64,000 nucleotides of DNA from Nymphaea colorata. Its lineage: Eukaryota; Streptophyta; Magnoliopsida; Nymphaeales; Nymphaeaceae. Shown piece by piece: positions 49,901-60,238 of this stretch (positions within the stretch are counted from its first letter, which is position 1; each line of letters opens with the position of its first letter). The notes under the pieces are model-generated. The model searched no databases. It saw only the letters and a list, made by a program, of their open reading frames with translations, and was not told where the DNA came from. The translations under genes were made by a program, and so were the position numbers. The DNA lies in NCBI RefSeq assembly GCF_008831285.2, contig NC_045143.1:1027503-1091502 (forward strand). The letters run 5' to 3'.

Positions 49901-52407
49901 GTTTTTGTACATTTCTATCAAATGATCTTCTTGCCAAATGAAGTTTAAGGGTTTCCTTGAATCACTCATAAAATTCTATGGGATAAAATGCCTTTGGAGA
50001 TTTTTTTTTTTTTTTCATTTGTGGGTGGCATTATTTTAGGTGAAATTCTCTAAAGAATGGCAACTCTTGGGGTGCAACTAGTTTACCATTCCTTTTTAAA
50101 GAAATCATCTTGTGAGAACAATAATAATAATACTTATAAAGTAGAAATATTGTGAGCTCCACCAGCTTTTTCAAAACCTGGATGAAAACCAGGTTTTCAT
50201 GAAACCCAGTTTTGTGCCTTCCGAAACACCCATCCAACGATGTTTTGAAACCTAAACAAAGTTTTCCCTCTGAAACATTGTTTCGGAGGGGTTGCCAAAC
50301 ACGCCCATGGTCTAGTTGGAACAAATTGCCTCCCTGCAATCAAATAACCCTGGTGTGATTATTTTCAATAATACTTCATTTGAGTACAACCTTTTGTTTT
50401 TTTCCTTTTTTTCTCTCAGAGCTTCTTGCTTTACGCTACTGACCATTCTTTGGTATTATTTGATAGGTAATTAGATATTCCCATTATGCTATGAGTTGTA
50501 TAGATCTTTGTCCATCTTGGCTCATTTACCTAAGGTTTGTATGAGTTCATTCAGCATCTGCATTATAATCCCATTTCTGTTATTTTTCCTAAGTCTCGTC
50601 TATTTTCTCAGGTATACAGCTTTTATTGCACTATACCCCATTGGGGTTTTCCCTGGAGAAAGTAAGTTCTATGCCTTTTCTGCAAATAGGAATTTCTTAG
50701 CTTCCTTTTGGTTCAGGCTTTGAATTCATTGCTTTGTGCTCATGTCAAGTTGCATAAACTTCACAATAGTTCTGCTTTTTTCTCTATTAATAGAACATAA
50801 GAAAAGGAAAAAAATATCAGAACTGCTGGGCTCTGCAGAAATAAGTCAATTCTATGCAGAAAAGTAACGACGAAGTTTGTCTCCTTCAACAGTAGGTTGT
50901 TTGGAGTTGGTCCAATTATAAAATTTAAATTCTTACAGAATGACTCTGGCTATGTGTGAAGTCCTTTATGTTTCTATCCAGGTGAATCCTTGAAGCCCTA
51001 ATTGTTCATGTGATATTCAAGAATAATATGTGAAATCCTGAAACTTAAAGCCTCTATAAGCCCATTTTATTATGAAGACCTAATATTTTTTGCAGTTTGT
51101 GTTTCAATAGTTAGCAGAGACTGAGTTTGTAGGCGTACTTCCAACTGCAGTGTGGCTTATGTATCAAGCACTTCCACTGATAAAGGGGGAGCACCTGTAT
51201 GAGGCCTTCTTTAGCAGCTTCCCGTTCAGTTACTATGCCTTTGTTGTGGTATGTGTTTATGACAGGCAATCTCCTGAATAATGTTTTTGACTAGAACGGA
51301 CCTGATCCCAAAATTTCACTTTTTCAACTGTAGATGAAAGTGCATCTGAACTGTGATAAATTTTTAGATATACTTGTGATGGTGTGAATGGTGCAATTTG
51401 GTCTGGTTAATGTCTAGTGTTACATAATCTGATTGAGGAGTTAAATAAATTAGTGTCAGCTATGTAGGAGTAGAGATATTGTATAGCAGCTCTTTTTTTC
51501 TGACCTAACAAGATCCCTGGTTATCATATGTACATTATGTTTAGCTAAGTCACATAGGTATGGGTACCATTCGGGTACGGAGATATGAGTACAGTTACGA
51601 TACATATGTGTGTGTGTGTGTGTGTGTGTGTGAAAATAACACAAAAATTTAAATCAAGAAAAAATAATTAGTTGGGATTAGTTTTGATCTAATAAGTATG
51701 TGTGCCCAAGTACCCACCTTGGGGATGGGTACAGCAACACAAGTACATGGACCCTACCAAAGTACCCATGTGACTTAGATGTTTAGTGAAATCTGGAGCT
51801 CTGTGCAACCAAAATTGCAATAAGCTTTACTGGGATAGACAGATTTTCTGGTCTCTCCTACAAATAACCCAAGCAAAGGAAGAAGAAAGTGATAAGCTAA
51901 TCCAAATTGGATCAGAACTTGGTTTGGTTCAGTCGTCTGACATAAAAGCTTTACTATTTCCATCTCCTCTGATGGAAGATCTGCATAGTCGCTGCCCCAT
52001 TTCAGGAAGTTAAGTAGGGATGTCATTGTTGGATTAATGGATAGAGGGAATCCCGCTAAAAACCCTTTTGTAGTACTAGCCTTGTTGGTCGTATCTTTCA
52101 TTGTATGCAAGTATGGCCTTTTCATTCTCATGCATGATGAAGTGGTGACAGGGTACGTGCATCAAGAAATCTTAGTGACATGTATGCAGTGCCAGAAGTA
52201 AGCCAAGGGCAATTTCTTTTTCTTTCCTCCATGCACTGAAATGCACAAGCTCTCTCTCTCTCTCTCTCTCTCTCGCTGATAAGAATTAGTTGCATGCAGG
52301 CCTTGTTGGTTTGTTACCCATTTTTGTGGTTCAACCTATACATGTACTTATTTAGACAACGACATTCTAGACTGCGCAAAACTCGGCGTGGTAGAAAGGA
52401 AGAGTAA
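46976..52407 (+). CDS. 3-hydroxyacyl-CoA dehydratase (PASTICCINO2/PTPLA family), 8 exons
   Basis: Exons are 46976-47249, 47338-47385, 47465-47553, 48523-48576, 50467-50534, 50612-50661, 51151-51248 and 52300-52407, 789 nt or 262 aa. The family is an ER membrane protein that performs the third, dehydrating step of very-long-chain fatty acid elongation. Visible motifs are YLLAYNVVQTCGW at the first membrane segment, FLQLLAVMEVLHALTG, LLQWGGRTHF, TAWSISE, VIRYSHYA, YTAFIALYPIGVFPGE, MWLMYQALPLI, FPFSYYAFVV and YPFLWFNLYMYLF. The tail is basic (RGRKEE), as expected for an ER retrieval signal. Tyr186 and Glu194 are the candidate catalytic pair. Exons 2-8 are secure, with matching phases. The end of exon 1 is not: a donor at 47249/47250 fits the phase but leaves a loop of about 45 extra residues, and a CT repeat encodes Ser-Leu repeats within it. 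The wording is nearest to the At5g59770-like branch. Confidence 0.88.
51545..51778. mobile_element. hAT-like MITE in the last intron of the dehydratase gene
   Basis: The 8-mer ATGTTTAG flanks it perfectly on both sides (51537-51544 and 51779-51786). The ends form a terminal inverted repeat: the left end reads CTAAGTCACATAGG and the right end inverted reads CTAAGTCACATGGGTAC. The 234-bp body has no coding capacity and includes a TG repeat at 51607-51632. An 8-bp target duplication is the hallmark of hAT-superfamily insertions; assignment beyond that is inference. Confidence 0.8.
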
Positions 52408-53355
52408 ACCACTTGGCACACCTTTCTGCATATGCCGTCACCGTCACTCCGTTCTCTTGGTATTAGCCGAAACTTCTATTTTCTACTGTTCTATCCTGAC
52501 ATCATTACATAGCGTTGCATCTTACTGCTCAAGTTGTGGTGCTTGTTAGAGGAATGCATTGTTGGTCATTGTAAACTTACTGGTTTAACTTGAATTTTTC
52601 TTATTTCTTCTTCAGTTCAAGCTTAAACTGAGAGACAATTTTTCAGCAACTAGTGTGGTGACATTAGACGAAGCAGCTCTGTGCTTGCAGGGAATGCTAA
52701 TATCTCATGTATACAAGTTTGGCAGAAACTGTCTGCTGCTCGTGCACACCTTAGATGCGGCAGCTCTATGCTTGCAGGAAATGCTAATATTAGATGTAAG
52801 CAGTTCGGCGGAACTATCTGCTGCTGGTGCACATGAAAATTGCATCTTAGTCTCACAGTCAGCAATAAGTTTGGTTTGTCTTATGCAGTTGTTGTGAAGG
52901 ACTACATGAAGCCTCCCATTGATGATTTAATGATTTAGCCATGGTAACTTTGTCTAGAGCATGTGAATTGCTGTGCAACTGAAAATGTCCAGCCAGTTTG
53001 GAGGGTGGGCATGCGCTTGGGGTAACCGCCTGTGATAGGTTCCATATGGCCTGATCTTGACTTGGCTCCAACCTGTAAACAAGACTGGACTTGGGCTGAG
53101 CGAGAGTGTCTTCCACATAACCTTGCCGAACCAACCGAAGACAATCTGGGTTTGATATCATTGGATCGAAGCTCAAGTCATACTGTTAGTAATCCTAGAT
53201 GGTTGAACGATCTTATGCCCTCACCTTCAAGTCGGATTCGGTAAAACAAAAACACTGCAGCTCTTGCTCTGGATCCGATCCATTTGCATCCCGTGTAACT
53301 GTTAACGCAAGAGAAAACTAGATACAAATTTGGATAAAATCTCTTAACTTTTTGA

Positions 53356-53472
53356 TAGACCTGGGCACCGGATATTACCTGGCCCTTTTCTCATAAGGCC
53401 GGCTACGATAAGTACTTGGATAGGACCTGTGCAGACTTCTAGTGGGTCGAGGCGGCCGGATGCCTAGGCCTA
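53356..53472. mobile_element. Small MITE related to the 18.9 kb element
   Basis: The left end reads TAGACCTGGGCACCGG and the right end, inverted, reads TAGGCCTAGGCATCCGG, so the termini form a good inverted repeat of 16-17 bases. Flanks CTTTTTGA and CTTGTTGA match at 7 of 8 positions, a plausible decayed target duplication. The TGGGCACCGG terminus is shared with the element at 18864-19117. The body is 117 bp and non-coding. Confidence 0.55.
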
Positions 53473-53942
53473 CTTGTTGATTCGGAGATGTTAGGGGTTT
53501 CGGTACCCGCCTTAACTAATATCGATACTATGAAAAGATGATATACTTGGAGAAGAGATACTCTGAAGAAATTTTCTGTCTACTTACCCGGGTAATGTAT
53601 TGTTTTGGGACCTAAACACAGAGCAAGAGAGAAGGGAAGATGATATACCTGGAAAAGGAAGGGACATCTATAAAAGCTTGCTTTTGCACAAACGGATGCG
53701 TGCCACTAATACTATTTTATGAAAAGCTTGTTTCCCAAAGAATTCAGCGACTTAGCTCTCAAACAAAAACCAGTTTTGAATCGGCATGATAAAGATGGAA
53801 CCCTTCCAAATGTTAAATTTATAAGAAGATTTTTCATTTGTTAAAATTTTCTTGTAGTTTATCGCTCATCGCGCCCGGCTGCTGACGGGGAAATTCTCGT
53901 GCCACCATCCGGGAAGCGGGCATTGGCGGCATTGTGGAGCAC

Positions 53943-53945
<3 letters not shown>

Positions 53946-53978
<33 letters not shown>
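53946..53978. repeat. (CT)n tract in the PPR gene leader
   Basis: About 33 bases of CT repeat lie 40 bases upstream of the PPR start codon, a common feature of plant 5' UTRs. Confidence 0.9.
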
Positions 53979-53979
<1 letters not shown>

Positions 53980-54017
53980 CCCTTTTTGTGGGAATGGAAG
54001 GTGCATAATGCCCTCCG

Positions 54018-55655
54018 ATGCTTGGATTTGCTATAGTTTCTGTCATCACAAGGAAAAAGATTCCCCGCCTTCGTCCTGCTTTTCTTTCCTACCATGCAGA
54101 CCCCAAGCCGTTACATCACACCCAGAAGCTTCACGCTCGCCTCCTCAAGTCTGGGCTGCTGCTTATGCACGATCCAGTTGCCTCGAGTCTGGTTCGTTTG
54201 TATTGTGAATCTGCTCATTTCGACAATGCAAACAAGCTGCTTGAGGAAATGCCCGAGTGGGGTTTGGTTTCGTGTACGTCCTTGATCGGTGTTTTCTCCA
54301 AGTTCGGTCGTGGCAAGGATGCTTTGCATCTCTTCTCTCGCATGCTTGTGCGCGATGTTAGACCCAACCAGTTCACTTTTGGCTCTGTCCTCCATCTCTG
54401 TGGCAACCTGCAGATTCTCGATGTGGGGAAGCAACTGCACGCTGCTTCAGCAAAGATGGGGTTGCACTCGAACGTCTTTGTGGGTAGTGCTGCCGCAGAT
54501 CTCTACGCTAAGTTGGGCAGCATAGAAGATGCCGTCAAGGCGTTTGATGACATTTTGGAGCCAAATGTTGTTTCTTACACTAGCCTGATTTCTGGGTATC
54601 TGAAACATGAGAGGGTTGATGATGCTGTTAAGTTGTTCAGTACCATCCCTGAAAGGAATGTGGTGTCTTGGAATGCTATGATCTCTGGCTGTAGTCAAAC
54701 AGGGCACAGTGAAAAAGCGTTGGATCTGTTTGTTGAGATGTGCAGAAGTGGTGAGTTGCCAAATGAGACGACGTTTGCAAGTGTTATAAGCTCTGTTGGC
54801 AACATAGCAGCGGTCGGACTAGCCAGGCATTTGCACGCCTGTGCTGTCAAGTCCCTAAGAAAACTTGACGTTTTCGTGGGTAATTCCCTCGTCAGCTGCT
54901 ACGCAAAATGTGGGGCAATGGAGGAGAGTCGCCAAGTGTTTGATAGAATGCCTAGACGGAACATTGTTTCATGGAATGCTTTGATTTGGGGGTATGCACA
55001 AAATGGTAGAGCAAGGGAAGCTTTGGATGTGTTTGAGGAAATGAAAGCTGTTGATGGCCTAAGACCTAATGATGTCACTCTGCTTTGCTTACTATTTGCC
55101 TGCAACCATGCAGGCCTTGTAGATGAGGGGTCTGCGTTGTTTGATCTGGTAAAGCTGGAGGAGCCTGAGATCTTGAAAGCTGAACATTATGCTTGTGTGG
55201 TCGATCTCCTTTCACGTGCCGGCCGCTTTAGAGAAGCTGAAAATTTTCTGCAGAAACTGCCACTTAATCCGGGGATTGGGTTCTGGAAAGCTTTGCTTGG
55301 TGGATGCCGGATACATTCCAACATGAGGATGGCTGAGCTTGCAGCAGGAAAGCTGCTGGAGTTGGACCCTGAGGATGTCTCCAGTTATGTGCTACTGTCA
55401 AACGTTTATGCTGCAGCCGATCGCTGGCATGCGGTGTCAAAGATTCGAAGGATGATGTCTGATAAGGGAATGAAAAGAATCCCTGGCTGCAGTTGGATTG
55501 AGATAAGGAGCAAGGTCTATGCATTTTCTACTATGGATAGAAGGCATCCTGAGACTGATAGTATATATGACATATTGAGACACTGCTATCTGCAATTAGA
55601 GGAGGCAGGATATTGTCCTAACCCGATTCAAAGCACTCACAATGATACTGAATGA
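54018..55655 (+). CDS. Pentatricopeptide repeat protein, PLS class with E/E+ tail, 545 aa
   Basis: A single uninterrupted frame, as is usual for this family. PPR proteins bind specific RNA sequences in mitochondria or chloroplasts; PLS members with E domains usually take part in C-to-U editing. The basic N-terminus (about 1-25, RKKIPRLRP) fits an organelle presequence. Tandem repeats run from about 40 to 418 and show typical motif strings such as SLVSCYAKCGAMEESRQVFD, NIVSWNALIWGYAQNGRARE and VVSYTSLISGYLKH. The E region starts near 419 (GFWKALLGGCRIH, LLSNVYAAADRW, PGCSWIEI) and continues into an E+ stretch (HPETDSIYDILRH, EEAGYCPN). The protein stops without a DYW deaminase domain, so it would need a partner to edit. 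The wording recalls At5g42450, but orthology is not certain. The start at 54018 is the first ATG in frame after the CT-rich leader. Confidence 0.93.
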   Translation: MLGFAIVSVITRKKIPRLRPAFLSYHADPKPLHHTQKLHARLLKSGLLLMHDPVASSLVRLYCESAHFDNANKLLEEMPEWGLVSCTSLIGVFSKFGRGKDALHLFSRMLVRDVRPNQFTFGSVLHLCGNLQILDVGKQLHAASAKMGLHSNVFVGSAAADLYAKLGSIEDAVKAFDDILEPNVVSYTSLISGYLKHERVDDAVKLFSTIPERNVVSWNAMISGCSQTGHSEKALDLFVEMCRSGELPNETTFASVISSVGNIAAVGLARHLHACAVKSLRKLDVFVGNSLVSCYAKCGAMEESRQVFDRMPRRNIVSWNALIWGYAQNGRAREALDVFEEMKAVDGLRPNDVTLLCLLFACNHAGLVDEGSALFDLVKLEEPEILKAEHYACVVDLLSRAGRFREAENFLQKLPLNPGIGFWKALLGGCRIHSNMRMAELAAGKLLELDPEDVSSYVLLSNVYAAADRWHAVSKIRRMMSDKGMKRIPGCSWIEIRSKVYAFSTMDRRHPETDSIYDILRHCYLQLEEAGYCPNPIQSTHNDTE

Positions 55656-56902
55656 AATGATATTTGATTCTCAATTCAGCTACTGGTGCTTTGATCAAGG
55701 CATACTTTAAAACGATAATTGCAAGTTTTAGAACCAAATATTCTGCCTTCATAATTGTATCATTAGCATTCCATATGAGAGAAATACTAGGCTTGGTGAT
55801 GGAAACAGTCCGAAATTAGGTGAATATAGATCCACAAGAGATCCACCCATTTGGTAGAAGCGACTTCTAAATGCCTCCAAGCTGATAAGATATCAGCGGA
55901 AGGTAGGATTACAGATGGATCTGATTTTGTGCTGTATGGACATTGTGACTAAGTTTCGCTGCTCGAATGCAATCCTTTTTACATAATAGATTAGAAAACA
56001 AGATATTTTTCTATTAAGTCGGCCAAATATAATCGAAGACGGATTTCTTTTTATTGACAAATAATTAACATCATGTTCTTTTAAAAAAATATATATCAAA
56101 AGGGAAAAGCCGGAAAAATAGGTGAAAATCTGATATCAAATAATGAAAAATCATTCAAGACGACCTGTGGCACAGCTGAAACGTAAAGGGCTTTGGAATA
56201 TGATTTTCTTTTTCATTTGATTTTTTTTCATAACAAAATTTGTAAGACCGTCCCAAACTTTTGGTAGTACAACATAAATGGATTAAATTAAGATTTTTCC
56301 ATTTAACTACTTGTTTTATGTATTGCCCTACTTGACCCTGTCCCTTTAAACTTTGGGCATGATTTTGTAGAAAGTAAATTATTTGAATCTAAATCACTAA
56401 TGGCGTTGAAGACGGGTAAATGTTCTTCTCTTCAAGATTTTTACTGCAAGAAATATTAACAATTTAAAATTTTCACCAAAGTTAAATGAAGAATCAATAA
56501 TCATACTGACCTGCCTGCTATCGGATCGAAGGCATATACCGTTTCTATTTATTTTCAATTCATTTGCAACAAAATAAAATCTAGGGGGGTTCGACCAAGA
56601 GGGGGGCAGTTTCGTGATTTTCTAATTTCCTCTTCAATAGGATAGCAGAGAAAAAGATAAGGCGCTCATCCTCCTGAGATCTGCCGCGAAGTTATCTGCA
56701 CACGTCCAAACTCCTCTTGCCTGTCATCCTGATATTATAGCTCCCCAAATCTTAGCAATATTGTTGTTTATTTATATACAAATATATGTTGTATATATTT
56801 TCTACTTAAAGTCGGCCGCCCGTTGTAGTTCCTCGAATCTTTTCGTGCCTTCAAACTTCAATTGGTTAAGAATCGACCACAGTTTTGCATTCTGCAAGGA
56901 CA
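55656..56902. other. Intergenic between PPR and PsbP-like genes
   Basis: AT-rich DNA without recognisable genes. The left part is the likely PPR 3' UTR. TA-rich stretches near 56770-56800, about 100 bases upstream of the next start codon, may include that gene's TATA element. The final bases are the leader of the PsbP-like gene. Confidence 0.45.
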
Positions 56903-59900
56903 ATGGCGTCATTGCCCGCCCTCCCGCAGGTACCCGCATTGCTGCTTCTTGTTCCCTCTGGAATGTATGTATTTAGAATGGTATCGAGAATCTGATTTTC
57001 TTCAATTTTCCGCTTGTGCTTTTCTTGTTTTCGGCGAGTGGCAGTTGGGTTTTTCCCCTTGCTTCAAGAGGAGAGCTCCTTTTCTTGTGAAGGCAAGTCA
57101 TGGTGAAAATGCTGTCGTGGATGCTCAATCTGGTAGGTTTTCTCAGTAACCTTGGTTTGTCTATTCGGTCTTCCATTCTCCTTGTCGAATTTGGTATATC
57201 GTCGTTGAAGATTCCCGAACAACACATCCCTGATTGCTCTCCCGTCAAAGATTTACTTATTTGACTTAAGATGGTCAATTTTCAACCTTGTGTGGGAATG
57301 AATCCTTTCCACGAGATGACTTTTTATGATGTGTGTCTGTGTGTCTGGTCTTGTTTTTTGCTTCAAGTATTGGTTGTTTTCTTTTGTAGAAGTTGTTGGG
57401 AGGCGTCAAACACTTGCAATGGGAGCAGTTGCTGCTTCCATTTCTCTGCTTGCCTCGGCACCTGTTTCATGTGAGCATTCTTCCTGGTCACCTAAATTAG
57501 TCGCTAACTTCAGGGATGTTTTCTCACCTATTAGTGCATTTGTTCCTTACCCGATGGTGCATATCCTAAGACAACGCCCTTGATATGGCTCAGTTGCTGC
57601 AGAATCTCTTAAAGGATTTCAACCCGTGCTGGATAAAACCGATGGATATTCATTTTTCTATCCTTTCGGATGGCAGGTAGGTCATCTTGAACTTTGTCTT
57701 CTCCAAAGCCCTTCTTCGTTGCGGTTATTGCATAATTTTCTTGGCAATGGTTTTGAAGCACGTTGTGTTCTCCGTTCATGGTTAGGAATTTTAAAGCAGA
57801 ATTGGTTTCTCGTTCAGGAAGTTGTTGTACAGGGCCAAGACAAGGTTTTCAAAGACGTGATTGAGCCACTGGAAAGCGTTAGCGTCAACTTGTTTCCCAC
57901 AAGTAGACAGGATATCAAGGAACTAGGTCCCCCGCAGGAGGCAAGACATATGCACACTATACGTGATGTCGGATGATATTTGTTAGATTAATTCCTATAT
58001 TCTGCCAGGTGATAAATGCTTTTCTTCATTGCAAACTAATGAAGTTCTACCATGGTTGTCCAGGTTGTGGACGCTTTGATTAAAAAGGTTTTGGCTCCTT
58101 CATCTCAAACTACAAAGCTAATTGAGGCAGCTGAGGTTAGCAGCACATTTTCATTCAGCAATCTTTTAATGTTATGTGTAGTTTATGTCCACCCTGTCCG
58201 TATGGTTTTGCTGTTACTTGAGCTTACTCATTATCCTCAAGCTTAAATTCTAAGTTTTTATGGTTGCCCACTTTGAACCAGCCTTGGTGTGTTCAACTTT
58301 TTCTACAATGGTTGTTTTCATGTCCCGAAAGTGCACATGCAAGACATTAAACATGTCCATTGGGCCATGTCACAGGAATAACCGTTTGCTTCTGAATCCC
58401 GGCTTCCCTATAAATCTATATATTGGGGACTTCAAAACAATGGCTGTGTCAGTGTATCTCCTTAGTCTTATCCGTATCTGTAATTTCTAGATATCATTCT
58501 CCATGCTATTATATGAAATTCATTGATTTGATGTGTCTGAAATATTGTGTAATACTGCAATGTCATTCCAACAATAATTTGATATTTTTTTGACATGGGG
58601 ACTTTCAAACCAGACTATCTGTATGTCGATGTTCTGGTTAGACAATAATTTGGTTATTTGAGCTGAAGACAAACAAATTACTTTAGTCTTTTTCTTATTC
58701 CTTGCGAAGAAATGAAGTCCCTGCACCTTTCTGGAATCATTTTTCCTTAAATGGCTGAACCAGATTTCATGCTAGTTCGCCCTTCTTTAAGTCTGTGATG
58801 GGAGAGCATATTTGCTTGCTGTCTGGTTAGAATATATGGAGAACAATTACTTGCTGCATCTGTCTCAGATGATAACAGTCAAGCACTGCCAAAGCTTGTG
58901 GAGTGGTTGCTTCTTTGCAGGTTTGTTGATGTATACAATGGTTGTTTACAACTACTTATTCGTTCTTTCTTATGCAGCATGTTGTTGATGGAAGGTCGTA
59001 CTACACCTTTGAGTTTGTAGCTAAGGCTTCGAACTACACCCGCCATGCTCTTGGTTCCATCTCCATTGCCAATGGTAAAAATCCACTCATGCTGCTTTTA
59101 TGTGAGGAAGTATTTGAGGAGGGTCCTTTCTCTGTCTGAATGTTTGTTACAAAGTCCTTGCTTAGTAACTTTTTTCCATGGGTCGAATGAATGATGTCTT
59201 TCAGTGCCAAAATTTACCCAGACGTTTGCTTCCCCTGTTCTATGTCAAGTGCACAAATATATAAAGGCATATCCATGTCCAAATTTGTGTGTAGCCAATT
59301 AATAAAAGTGTAGGAATCAAGCGCATCTTTTCACTGTTTAATCAATTTTGTCATATACTAGACAGACTTCTAGCCAATAATGTACTTATCCTTTGTATAA
59401 TTGATGTGGTGGATCTCTTGGCTGCATCAGTCTTTTCTTACTGGTAATTTCACTCGCTTTCACCAAAAGCTATTAGTTATGGCTGTTGCGGTTCCATTCA
59501 ATTAGTTATCTACAGTCTTGTATTGGTATCGATGAGCATTAACTTATTTTGAAGCATCGTTGAACATGAGATTGATGATCTGCTTGTACGATGATTCTTC
59601 TAGGCATCTATAATGTGCAGATGGTGACCTTCAAAATGCATTTTCTCATATCATATAATGAATGTGCTAGACAAATAGGAACTGATTCTCCCTGTGATGA
59701 ATGTGACTATATAGCAACTGATTTTCCTTGAGGTTTGCTATTGATGCATTCATTTTAGTGAAAGGGGTGTGAACACTTTGTTGGATGTACCTTTTCTCGG
59801 ATTGCATTTGGTCCGATTACAGTGTGATGTGGTTACATGAACTAGTTTGTCCAGCACATGATCCTTCTGCAAAAACAGATTTGATTAGTCTAGGACCATA

Positions 59901-60238
59901 ATTTCTTCCGAGTATGTTCCTCGGTTCTAGCGGTGGGTGCTGAATTTTTGTTCCCTCAAAAAAGTTCGGGACAAATGAAAAGATATTCCTTTAGCCATCA
60001 CTTTCCATTACGAAAGCAAAAAGGCATCGTTCCAAATTTGCACGCAATAATCATAAGCTAGCTAGTGTCTTTTTCTGTGAGAAAGCACGCGTGTATTTCA
60101 AATTTCTTGTTTACAGTGTTCAATTATTCTGCAGGTAAATTCTATACGCTGACAACGGGATCCAATGAAAGGCGATGGGATAAGATGAAAGAGAAATTGC
60201 ACACTGTTGTGGATTCCTTTAAAGTCTTTGCGTTGTAA
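56903..60238 (+). CDS. PPL1: PsbP-like protein 1 (PPL1), thylakoid lumen, 8 exons, 224 aa
   Basis: Exons are 56903-56929, 57045-57132, 57390-57470, 57594-57676, 57818-57940, 58064-58135, 58978-59074 and 60135-60238, with phases agreeing and 675 nt in total. PPL1 is a PsbP-family protein of the chloroplast thylakoid lumen, linked in Arabidopsis to photosystem II repair. A chloroplast transit segment (1-40) is followed by a twin-arginine lumen signal, VVGRRQTLAMGAV plus a hydrophobic run ending AxFA near 67. The PsbP fold follows: GFQPVLDKTDGYSFFYPFGW, GQDKVFKDVIEPLESVSVN, LIKKVLAP, YYTFEF, NYTRHALGSI, FYTLTTGSNERRWDKMK and VVDSFKVF. The intron after 57940 begins GC rather than GT (AG|GCAAG). 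The 27-nt first exon was chosen because its phase fits and the ATG follows a plausible leader. A different transit-peptide exon cannot be excluded. Confidence 0.92.

Larger units (their letters stand above)
52408..54017. other. Intergenic between dehydratase and PPR genes
   Basis: The left end is the likely 3' UTR of the dehydratase. Around 52665-52830 there is an internal near-repeat in which GCAGCTCTRTGCTTGCAGG recurs at 52674 and 52759. A short MITE and a CT tract are listed separately. No gene was recognised. Confidence 0.45.
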
